The notes below the pieces were generated by a model. It was not told the origin of the DNA and ran no database searches. It saw nothing but the letters and a program-made list of their open reading frames with translations. Shown piece by piece: positions 15,039 to 23,209 of a DNA stretch of 57,478 nucleotides (the first letter of the stretch is position 1; every line of letters begins with the position of its first letter). The position numbers and the translations under genes were made by a program. The stretch comes from Gammaproteobacteria bacterium (GTDB lineage: Bacteria > Pseudomonadota > Gammaproteobacteria > Xanthomonadales > Wenzhouxiangellaceae), in assembly GCA_018819105.1 (NCBI GenBank), contig JAHJQV010000014.1, positions 1 through 57,478 of the forward strand, given 5' to 3'.

Positions 15039-17588
15039 TTACAGTCCGAAAGGGTCGACTGCCGGCTGCTCGCCCGTTTCGGCGGGCTGCTTGGCGCGCA
15101 TGGCACTGAGCTGTTCCAGCGTCACCAGTTCTCGCATGGCACCGGGTGCATTGGCATCGGTCAGCTGACCGCTTTCGGCATCAATCCAGATCTGGGCCAC
15201 ACCATCCGGCATGGGCGGCAGACGGTCGGGGGAATCACGCAGCGCAGTGCCCATGTAATCGATCCAGATCGGCAGCGCGGCGACGCCGCCCAGTTCGCGT
15301 TTGCCGAGCGGACTGAAATCATCGAAGCCGACCCATACCGTGGTCACCACATCGCTGTTGAAGCCGGAGAACCAGGCGTCGCGCTGCTCATTGGTGGTGC
15401 CGGTCTTGCCGGCCAGGTCGGAGCGTCCCAGGGTGAGCGCACGACGGCCGGTGCCGGCACTGATCACCGAGCCCATCATGGAGCGAATCAGATACACCGT
15501 GCGCGCATTGATGGCACGCTGGCGATAGGCCGGCAGCGGCGGCCCCTCCAGACTGTCGCGCTTGAACAGCCGCTGCAGCGGCGGTGCGGTATCACGGATG
15601 CGTTGCCTGCCGCTGTCGGCGACACCAATCTGCGGATTGATCTCACTGCTGGTGGTGGAAACGTCCAGCACGACCGTGTTGTCGTCGCTGGCCAGTTCCT
15701 GGCTGACGATTTCAGGGCAGCGCTCGCACAGCTGTACCGGTGTCGTGCTGAGCAGGATGTTGTCGCCCTGATCACGGATTTCCTTGAGCCAGTAAGCCTG
15801 CACCGCATAGCCGCCATTCGCCAGCATGGCATAAGCCTGGGCCAGTTCCATCGGGCTCAGATTAACCGAGCCCAGCGCCATGGACAGGTTGTGCGGCAGG
15901 TCATCGGCGGCAAAACCGAAGCGCTGCAGCGACTCAATCGCCGGGGCGATGCCGATGTCCTCCAGCAGGCGCACCGAAATCAGGTTGCGCGAGTGAGTCA
16001 TGGCTTCGCGCAGACGGGTCGGGCCGTAAAAGCTGCGACTGAAGTTCTGCGGTTTCCAGGCCTCGGCGTCGGCACCATCGCGAAACACCACGGGCGCGTC
16101 GTTGACCACCGAGGCCGGTCCGTAGCCGGCATCCACGGCGGTGGCATAGATGAACGGCTTGAAGCTGCTGCCCGGTTGTCGCCTGGCCTGGGTGGCGCGG
16201 TTGAATTTGCTGCTGTAGTAATCAAAGCCGCCGCTGAGTGCCAGCACGGCACCATCAATCGGGTGCAGCGAAACAATGGCCGCCTGGGTTTCCGGCATTT
16301 GGGTCAATTGCCAGTTGCCTTCGGCATTCATCTGCACGCGCACAATGTCGCCGGCCTGCAGCACGTCCGTGACCGCTGTCGGTGCCTCGCCCATGGCGTT
16401 GCGTGACAGCATGGGACGGGCCCACGCCATGGCGGCCAGATCCAGCGTGATGGTCTGACCGGTGCGCAGCGTCACCAGAGCCAGCTCGCTGTCGGCTTCG
16501 ATCACCAGTCCGGGCAGCATGCCATTCACGATCACATGCTGATCCAGCAATTGTTGTCGGGACTCGCTGCTGCGGTAGTCAGCAACGTCCACGGTGGCTT
16601 CGGCACCGCGATAGCCATGCCGACGATCGTACTCCAGCAGGCCCTCGCGCAGGGCCTGGTTTGCCGCAGCCTGGTTGCGTGCGTCCACGGTGGTGATGAT
16701 GCGCAGACCGGACTCGTACACTTCGGTACCAAAATTTTCCACAGCCCAGGCGCGCGCCATTTCTGCCAGATAGGGGGCCTCGACGGCATGATTTTCCTGA
16801 TGCCGGAAAGCGCTGATGGCGGCGGTATAGGCCTGCTGATAGGCCGCGTCATCGATGATGCCCAGCGCATGCATGCGCGTGAGCACGTAATTGCGGCGCT
16901 TGCCGGCGGCCTCTGGGTTGGTGATCGGATTGACCTTGGACGGACGCTGCGTGATGCCTGCAATCATGGCCGATTCAGCCAGCGTCAGTTCGTCCAGCGA
17001 CTTGCCGTAATAAACCTGTGCGGCGGCGGCGACGCCATAGGCGCGGTGACCGAGGTAGATCTTGTTCAGATACAGTTGCAGGATCTGGTTCTTGCTGAGC
17101 TCGCGCTCCATCTTCAGCGACAACAGGATTTCCTTGAGTTTGCGCACGTAGGTCTTGTCGCTGCTGAGAAAGAAGCCGCGCGCCAGCTGCATGGTGATGG
17201 TGCTGCCGCCCTGACCCTTCTCGCCGGTGCGGATCAGCTCGAACATGGCCCGCGCGATGCCCTGCCAATCGATGCCGGGATGGCTGTAGAAACGGTCATC
17301 CTCGCTGGCGATGAAGGCGTTGCGCAGGGTTTCGGGGATGTCATCCAGCGGCAGGGGGATGCGCCGTTTCTCTCCAAAACTGCTGATGCTGCTGCGGTCA
17401 GCCGCGGTAATGATCAGCGGACTCTGCAGCTGCACCTCCGCCAGGGCATCGACCGCCGGCAGTTCCGGTGCCAGCAGCAGCCAGATGGCGGCCACAGCGA
17501 CGATGCCGAGGACGATGGCGGTGAAGCCCAGTCGCAGCGTCCAACTGGCGAGTCTGCGTAAGGTGCTGCGTTTGGCGGTTTTGCTCAT
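15039..17588 (-). CDS. mrcA: Penicillin-binding protein 1A
   Basis: The product is 849 aa. A cytoplasmic basic N-terminus and one membrane helix (about residues 18-40) are followed by the GT51 glycosyltransferase domain with catalytic Glu96 in ASEDDRFYSHPGID and GGSTITMQLARG. An OB-like insert (about 325-430) precedes the transpeptidase domain with Ser474 in GSSFKPF, SRN, and KTGTTN near the C-terminus. It polymerises and cross-links peptidoglycan. It is divergent from pilM across a 348-bp spacer, the arrangement usual in pseudomonads and relatives. Confidence 0.96.
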   Translation of the reverse strand: MSKTAKRSTLRRLASWTLRLGFTAIVLGIVAVAAIWLLLAPELPAVDALAEVQLQSPLIITAADRSSISSFGEKRRIPLPLDDIPETLRNAFIASEDDRFYSHPGIDWQGIARAMFELIRTGEKGQGGSTITMQLARGFFLSSDKTYVRKLKEILLSLKMERELSKNQILQLYLNKIYLGHRAYGVAAAAQVYYGKSLDELTLAESAMIAGITQRPSKVNPITNPEAAGKRRNYVLTRMHALGIIDDAAYQQAYTAAISAFRHQENHAVEAPYLAEMARAWAVENFGTEVYESGLRIITTVDARNQAAANQALREGLLEYDRRHGYRGAEATVDVADYRSSESRQQLLDQHVIVNGMLPGLVIEADSELALVTLRTGQTITLDLAAMAWARPMLSRNAMGEAPTAVTDVLQAGDIVRVQMNAEGNWQLTQMPETQAAIVSLHPIDGAVLALSGGFDYYSSKFNRATQARRQPGSSFKPFIYATAVDAGYGPASVVNDAPVVFRDGADAEAWKPQNFSRSFYGPTRLREAMTHSRNLISVRLLEDIGIAPAIESLQRFGFAADDLPHNLSMALGSVNLSPMELAQAYAMLANGGYAVQAYWLKEIRDQGDNILLSTTPVQLCERCPEIVSQELASDDNTVVLDVSTTSSEINPQIGVADSGRQRIRDTAPPLQRLFKRDSLEGPPLPAYRQRAINARTVYLIRSMMGSVISAGTGRRALTLGRSDLAGKTGTTNEQRDAWFSGFNSDVVTTVWVGFDDFSPLGKRELGGVAALPIWIDYMGTALRDSPDRLPPMPDGVAQIWIDAESGQLTDANAPGAMRELVTLEQLSAMRAKQPAETGEQPAVDPFGL

Positions 17589-17936
17589 AGTCTATGCTGC
17601 GGGATTCAGGGTATCGCGCCGTTTGCTGCCCGTTTGCCATGTCTGTGGCTTGGACAGCGGCGTCGCCTGGTGTTCATGAAATTATCACGTGATATGAATA
17701 AAATGCGCGAAATGTTTTGATTCCGGGTTAACAAAGTGTTATAAATGCCATTCAGCGGAAATTGATTAAAGAGTTCATGATTTCCAATAAGTTATTCAAT
17801 TTAGCTTGAAAACATATAATGTGTATGACAAGGATGTCACAAGATTGCTGCAACAACACTGAATGCAAGCCGTTTTGGCCTGGCCGGATGCTGTCATCCA
17901 GTTTGATCAGCAAGTGTTCCAAATGAGGATGATACA
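17589..17936. promoter_or_regulatory. Divergent mrcA/pilM intergenic region
   Basis: This AT-rich 348-bp spacer holds no gene I can support. It must carry promoters for both directions. A consensus TATAAT on the plus strand at 17815-17820 is a candidate -10 for pilM, but no good -35 lies 17 bp upstream. The pilM leader from there would be about 110 nt. Confidence 0.45.
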
Positions 17937-18998
17937 GTGCAACTAGGGTCTTTGCTGAACAGAAACAGGCATCCTTATCTCGGGATCGACATCGGCTCCA
18001 GCACCGTCAAGCTTGCCGCCCTGGTGAAAGAGGGCGACAGGTTCCGGCTTGAGCATCTCGCCGTAGAGCAGCTTGATGCGGAAGCGATGGATCACAATTC
18101 GATCAAGAATCCCAGCAAGGTCAGTGAAGCACTGAGCCGGGTCTGGTTCCAGAGCGCGGCCAAACACAAGGAATGCGTGCTTGCAGTCCCGCTGACCTCC
18201 ACCTTCTCCCGCATGCTCTATCTGCCAGCAGGCCAGTCTGAGTCCGAACTGGAAAGTCAGGTGCAGATCGAGGCCGGACAGATCGTGCCGTTTGACGTCA
18301 ACGAAGTCAGCCTGGATTTCCAGGTGGTGGGCACGGCGCAAGGCAACGAGGATCAGATCGAGGTGTTGCTCGCCGCCACCCGCACCGAGAACATCAACCA
18401 GCTGGAATCGCTGGTGGATGAGTCCGGGCTGGAGCTAGCCGTGGTGGACATCGATAAATACGCACTACTTAACAGTTACATCGGATTGCTGGAAACACCA
18501 AGCCTGCGCGAAAAGACCGTCGCGCTGATGCACATCGGTGCCCATTCCATCATCTTCATGGCGGTACGCGATCGCAAGGAACTCTACGTCAAGGACATCA
18601 ATTTCGGTACCGCGCAGCTGGAGCATCAGGTGGCCGAGACGGTCAGCGCGGACGAGCAGTCCGATCTCCTGCAGGTATTGAGCGAACCGGATACGCGCGT
18701 CAATGAAGAGGTCATCCAGCCGTTCCGGCATCAGCTGGTGCTGCAGATCAACCGCGCACTGCAGGCATACGCTTCCTCTTCCCAGTACCATCGCATCGAG
18801 CATGTGATCCTCACCGGCGGTGGCAGTCGGCTGCTGGATCTGGCCGAGCATCTGCACGATGAGCTCGAACTGCCGGTGGAGGTGGCCGATTTCAGTGCCC
18901 GACTGAGCATCGGCAACAAGGTTTCCCGGCGCTTGCTGAAGGCGCACGGGCCATCGCTGGCACTGGCGCTGGGTCTGGCTTTGCGAGGCTGCGAATAA
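17937..18998 (+). CDS. pilM: Type IV pilus assembly protein PilM
   Basis: The product is 353 aa. It starts at a GTG preceded by GAGGA at 17925-17929; no ATG is in frame. It has the actin-like ATPase fold: YLGIDIGSSTVKLAAL at the N-terminus (phosphate 1), MHIGAHS in the middle (phosphate 2), and ILTGGGSRLLDLAEHL (adenosine motif). PilM is the cytoplasmic member of the PilMNOP alignment complex and binds the short N-terminus of PilN. It opens the pilMNOPQ operon; pilN starts 1 nt inside its stop. Confidence 0.96.
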   Translation: MQLGSLLNRNRHPYLGIDIGSSTVKLAALVKEGDRFRLEHLAVEQLDAEAMDHNSIKNPSKVSEALSRVWFQSAAKHKECVLAVPLTSTFSRMLYLPAGQSESELESQVQIEAGQIVPFDVNEVSLDFQVVGTAQGNEDQIEVLLAATRTENINQLESLVDESGLELAVVDIDKYALLNSYIGLLETPSLREKTVALMHIGAHSIIFMAVRDRKELYVKDINFGTAQLEHQVAETVSADEQSDLLQVLSEPDTRVNEEVIQPFRHQLVLQINRALQAYASSSQYHRIEHVILTGGGSRLLDLAEHLHDELELPVEVADFSARLSIGNKVSRRLLKAHGPSLALALGLALRGCE

Positions 18999-19594
18999 TG
19001 TATCATCTGAATCTGTTGCCCTGGCGCGAAGCCAGAAGAGTCAAGCGCCAACGGCAGTTTGTCGTGCTCAGTGTCGCCACCGGGCTGGGCGCATTTGCTC
19101 TGGTTTTGCTGACCAGTTGGTATTTCAGCGGTCAGATCGACAACCAGCAGCAGCGCAACCGCATCCTCACCGCAGAAATCACCAAACTGGATCAGCAGAT
19201 CGCCGCGATTGAGGAATTGAAGCAGGAGCGGCAGCGGCTGCTGTCACGCAAAAGCGTGATCGAAGAGCTGCAGATCAATCGCACGCTGATGGTGCATCTG
19301 TTCGACGAACTGGCGACCACCGTGCCGGAGGGGTTGCGCCTGACGCGCGTGCAGCAGCAGGGCAGTAATCTCGTCATCGAGGGCATGACCCAGTCCAATG
19401 CGCGTGTTTCCAGTTACCTGCGCGCCATTGAAGCCTCCGACTGGCTGCATGATCCTGAGCTGATCATCATCGAGGAAGAGGACGATGCCACACCGGATCA
19501 GCCCTACAATTTCCGCGTGCGTGCACGTCTGGGCTCACCCAATGAGGTCGATCCGGATGCGGTGATGGTCGGTGGAGAGGTGGCTGCATCATGA
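18998..19594 (+). CDS. pilN: Type IV pilus assembly protein PilN
   Basis: The product is 198 aa. The conserved PilM-binding motif is at the N-terminus (NLLPWREARR, usual form INLLPWR), followed by one membrane helix at about 24-44, a coiled-coil region, and a periplasmic ferredoxin-like domain. The C-terminus has an acidic stretch (EEEDDATPD). It forms heterodimers with PilO in the inner membrane. Its stop and the pilO start overlap (ATGA). Confidence 0.95.
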   Translation: MYHLNLLPWREARRVKRQRQFVVLSVATGLGAFALVLLTSWYFSGQIDNQQQRNRILTAEITKLDQQIAAIEELKQERQRLLSRKSVIEELQINRTLMVHLFDELATTVPEGLRLTRVQQQGSNLVIEGMTQSNARVSSYLRAIEASDWLHDPELIIIEEEDDATPDQPYNFRVRARLGSPNEVDPDAVMVGGEVAAS

Positions 19595-20223
19595 ACTTCA
19601 ATGACATCCGTGACCTGGACTTCAACGATCTGGGCAACGCTTCGTACACAGCCAAGGGCTTTATTCTCGGCCTGCTGGTGATCGTCATTCTGGTGCTTGG
19701 CTACATGCTGATGATCAAGGATCAGCGCGTGGAACTGGAAGCGCTGGTGAAAAAGGAAACCGAACTCAAGCAACAGTTCGAGCGCAAGCAGGGGCTTGCC
19801 GCCAACCTGGATGAATACCGCGTGCAGCTGCAGGAAATGAAAGACCTGCTGGATGTGATGCTGCGCCAACTGCCGAGCAAGACGGAAATGCCGGATCTGC
19901 TGATCGACATCTCCCAGACCGCGCTGGCAACCGGTATTCGCAATGAACTGTTTGAGCCGGGGGCCGAGGCCAACCGTGGTTTCTATGCCGAAAAGCCGAT
20001 CAGCATCCGCATGCTGGGCACTTACCATCAATTCGGCCAGTTTGTCTCCGGTGTGGCCTCATTGCCGCGGGTGGTGATCATGACCATGAGCGACATCGAG
20101 TTGAAGCCGGTGGACAATCAGGTCCGCGGCGATCTGCGCATGCAGGGTACGCTGAAGACATTCCGCTATCTGGATGAGGACGAACTGCTCGCTCAGGAGC
20201 CGACGGAGGCCGCCAATGGATGA
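19591..20223 (+). CDS. pilO: Type IV pilus assembly protein PilO
   Basis: The product is 210 aa. A short cytoplasmic segment begins NFNDIRDLDFNDLGN, then comes one membrane helix (about 24-42), a coiled coil with LKQQFERKQGLAANLDEY, and the periplasmic domain with the typical LPSKTEMPDLLIDISQTA and TYHQFGQFVSGVASLPRVV. It pairs with PilN and connects to PilP. pilP begins 8 nt before its stop. Confidence 0.96.
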   Translation: MNFNDIRDLDFNDLGNASYTAKGFILGLLVIVILVLGYMLMIKDQRVELEALVKKETELKQQFERKQGLAANLDEYRVQLQEMKDLLDVMLRQLPSKTEMPDLLIDISQTALATGIRNELFEPGAEANRGFYAEKPISIRMLGTYHQFGQFVSGVASLPRVVIMTMSDIELKPVDNQVRGDLRMQGTLKTFRYLDEDELLAQEPTEAANG

Positions 20224-20758
20224 TCACATCAAAGTTGCCGGCAAGCTGCTGATCGTGGCGACGCTATTGCTGCTGCTGGCCGGCTGCAGCTCAAGCAATG
20301 ACGATCTGCGCAATTACATCAGCAACGTGTTGTCGCGGCCGCCTGGCCCGATCGAACCGATTCCAGAAATCCGCGAGGCAGAGAGTTTCAGCTACAACCC
20401 GCAGGGGCTCAGAGACCCTTTCGCCAGGCAGCAGCAGGAAGTTGCCGAGACCGGCACCGTGGGTGACGGGCCGCGGCCGGATCCGGATCGGCGCAAGGAG
20501 TTTCTTGAGCGCTTTCCGCTGGATACCCTGGAGATGGTGGGCACGCTCGGACAGCAGAATGAAGTCTGGGGGCTGGTGCAGGATACCGATGGCGTCGTGC
20601 ATCGGGTCTCCGAAGGCAACTACTTGGGACAGAATCATGGAAGAATCGCTGCGGTACTGCCGGACAGGATTATCCTGGTCGAACTGCTGCCGGATGGCGG
20701 TGGCGGCTGGCTCGAGCGCGAAGCCACGGTACAGCTCAGTGATGCGGACAACAGCTGA
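20216..20758 (+). CDS. pilP: Type IV pilus assembly lipoprotein PilP
   Basis: The product is 180 aa from the ATG at 20216, which overlaps pilO. A short signal peptide ends in the lipobox LLAGC, so it is a lipoprotein. The extended region has the family feature YNPQGLRDPF, and the C-terminal domain has LDTLEMVGTL and GNYLGQNHGRI (HR-type beta domain). PilP links the inner-membrane PilNO complex to the secretin PilQ. A GGAGG-like ribosome site lies about 8 nt upstream. Confidence 0.95.
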   Translation: MDDHIKVAGKLLIVATLLLLLAGCSSSNDDLRNYISNVLSRPPGPIEPIPEIREAESFSYNPQGLRDPFARQQQEVAETGTVGDGPRPDPDRRKEFLERFPLDTLEMVGTLGQQNEVWGLVQDTDGVVHRVSEGNYLGQNHGRIAAVLPDRIILVELLPDGGGGWLEREATVQLSDADNS

Positions 20759-20785
20759 AGTGACTCAGCCGGGCAGAGGTAGAAA

Positions 20786-23140
20786 ATGAACACGCAACTT
20801 GCATTCAACATGCCAACCATAGGAACAGCCATGCGCACACTGTCGCAACATCGCCAGCGCAGCATCCAACTGCTGATCTGCTGCTGCCTGACCGCATGCC
20901 TGGGCGCCAACGTGGCCACCGCGGCTGAACTGACCGCAGCCAATTACGAGAAGTCCGAGCAGGGGGCAGACATGACCTTCACGGTCGAGGGTCTGAATAC
21001 CGAACCATACGTGTTTGTCACTGAAACCCCGCCGCGTCTGGTGCTGGAATTCAGCGAGACCTTCACAGATCTGCCAGCCAGTCCGAACGTGGTCAATGAA
21101 ACGCTGGTGCGTTCGTTCACCACCATCAGTGATGGTGCCCGCACGCGTGTCATCGTAGAGCTGCAGGAGCCGGCGGAATACAATCTGGCGGTCAACAACG
21201 ATCAGGTACAGATGCGCCTGCTCGCGGTACAACAGAGTGCCGGTGCGGGCCGAAGCACAGCCGCTGTGCCAACCACGACCGCAGCCGACCGCACCAACTC
21301 CGAACCGGTGCCGGCCGTGACCAACACCGATTTTTCCGCTGCCCCGGCGCAGGCCAGGGGTCGTGCAGCGGTGGAAGTGGTGGAAGACATCGATTTTCGC
21401 CGTACCTCAAGCGGTGGCGGCCGCATCGTGTTCATGCTTTCCTCCGGCAGCGTCAGCACGGCGGTCAACCAGCGTGGCGATGAACTGCTGGTGGACATGA
21501 TGCAGACCACGGTGCCGGAGAACCTGCAGCGAACGCTGGATGTGCAGGACTTTGCCACGCCGGTGGCACGCATCAGCACAGCAGCCAGTGGTGACAACAC
21601 CCGGGCCACGGTGCGCGTCAATGGCGACTACACCCACAGTGCTTTTTTCGAGGGCAGTGACTTTATCGTCGAGATCGAGCCGGTGGCACAACCCCAGGCT
21701 GCGGTGGCCCAGGTCGATGGCAGCGAGCAGTTTTTCCAGAATCGCGAATACAGCGGCGACCGCGTCACCTTCAATTTCCAGGACATTCCGGTGCGTTCGG
21801 TGTTGCAGCTGATCGCCGACGTGTCGGACCTCAACATCGTGGTGTCGGATTCGGTCACTGGCAATCTGACCCTGCGCTTGCAGAACGTGCCCTGGGATCA
21901 GGCGCTGGATCTGGTGCTGGATACCAAGAATCTGGACAAGCGCCAGAACGGCAATGTTTTGTGGATCGCGCCCACCGGCGAGATTGCGGCACGCGAGCAA
22001 CAACTGTTGCAGGCGCAGCAGGACAAAATGCAGCTGGAGCCATTGCGCACGCTGATGATCAGTGTCAGTTATGCCGAGGCCACGGCACTGGCCGATCTGA
22101 TCACCTCGGCTTCCGGCACCCAGGGTGGCGGTGGTGGCGGTGCTGGCCAGAATCAGCAGGGGCTGCTGTCCAATCGCGGTTCGGTGACCGTGGATGAACG
22201 CACCAACACCCTGCTCATCACCGACACGGCGGACAGCCTGGAGGAGATTGAAGCATTGATCACAACGCTGGACCGGCCGGTGCGTCAGGTGCTGATCGAG
22301 TCCAGAATTGTCATTGCCAACGACGATTTTGCGCACGAACTGGGCGTGCGATTCGGGGTGACATCCACCGGTGAAAGTAACAATGGCAGTGTGTTCACCA
22401 CCTCAGGCTCGATCGATGCCACCGACCAGACCAACAATCTGGCGCTGGCGAATCGACTTGCCGGACGCGGTTCCAGCCTGCCGAATTTCATCAACGACGA
22501 CATCGACGATGGCGAAGGCATTCTGTCGCCATCACTGAACAACCGACTGAACGTGAATCTGCCGGCCAGCAACCCGGCCGGACGCATCGGCTTCAGCGTT
22601 CTGGCTGCCGACTTCCTGCTGGATCTGGAGCTGTCCGCGCTGGAATCGGAGGGACGCGGTGAAGTCATTTCCACGCCGCGCGTGGTGACCGCCAATCAGG
22701 CCGAGGCCTTCATCCAGCAGGGTGTGGAAATCCCGTTTGAACAGGCCACCTCGTCGGGTGCCAGCAACGTGCAGTTCCGCGAGGCGGTGCTGGAGTTGCG
22801 CGCCACGCCGCTGATCACGCCGGACGACCGCGTGCAGCTGCAGCTGTCGGTGAAACAGGACACGGTGGGCGAAATCTTCCCCACCGCCCAGGGTGGCCAG
22901 GTGCCTTCCATCGATACCCGCGAGTTAAGCACACGGGTGCTGATTGAAAATGGCGAGACCATCGTGCTGGGTGGCATCTTCACCGAGGAAACCTCCTATT
23001 CCAACGAGAAGGTGCCGCTGCTGGGTGACATCCCGGTACTGGGCACGCTGTTCCGCCGCCGCGCCAACTCCAGCAACAAAAGCGAGCTGCTGATGTTTGT
23101 CACGCCGACCATCCTGGAAGAGCGCATCCGCCTGCCCTGA
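20786..23140 (+). CDS. pilQ: Type IV pilus secretin PilQ
   Basis: The product is 784 aa. After the signal peptide come two AMIN domains (about 45-150 and 190-300), which bind peptidoglycan. The STN/N0 domain follows at about 325-390 (VTFNFQDIPVRSVLQLIADV), then an N1 domain with a Gly-rich insert, and the secretin domain at about 490-780, with VLIESRIVIAN and the C-terminal VPLLGDIPVLGTLFRR and ELLMFVTPTI. It forms the outer-membrane pore for the pilus. The ATG at 20786 has an AGAGGT site; the ATG at 20831 would give a shorter signal peptide. The usual aroKB pair does not follow. Confidence 0.96.
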   Translation: MNTQLAFNMPTIGTAMRTLSQHRQRSIQLLICCCLTACLGANVATAAELTAANYEKSEQGADMTFTVEGLNTEPYVFVTETPPRLVLEFSETFTDLPASPNVVNETLVRSFTTISDGARTRVIVELQEPAEYNLAVNNDQVQMRLLAVQQSAGAGRSTAAVPTTTAADRTNSEPVPAVTNTDFSAAPAQARGRAAVEVVEDIDFRRTSSGGGRIVFMLSSGSVSTAVNQRGDELLVDMMQTTVPENLQRTLDVQDFATPVARISTAASGDNTRATVRVNGDYTHSAFFEGSDFIVEIEPVAQPQAAVAQVDGSEQFFQNREYSGDRVTFNFQDIPVRSVLQLIADVSDLNIVVSDSVTGNLTLRLQNVPWDQALDLVLDTKNLDKRQNGNVLWIAPTGEIAAREQQLLQAQQDKMQLEPLRTLMISVSYAEATALADLITSASGTQGGGGGGAGQNQQGLLSNRGSVTVDERTNTLLITDTADSLEEIEALITTLDRPVRQVLIESRIVIANDDFAHELGVRFGVTSTGESNNGSVFTTSGSIDATDQTNNLALANRLAGRGSSLPNFINDDIDDGEGILSPSLNNRLNVNLPASNPAGRIGFSVLAADFLLDLELSALESEGRGEVISTPRVVTANQAEAFIQQGVEIPFEQATSSGASNVQFREAVLELRATPLITPDDRVQLQLSVKQDTVGEIFPTAQGGQVPSIDTRELSTRVLIENGETIVLGGIFTEETSYSNEKVPLLGDIPVLGTLFRRRANSSNKSELLMFVTPTILEERIRLP

Positions 23141-23209
23141 TCGGTCACATTCAGCGGTTACAATCACCACAGCAATCATCGCCAAATCACATTTATGGAA
23201 GCTTGAGAC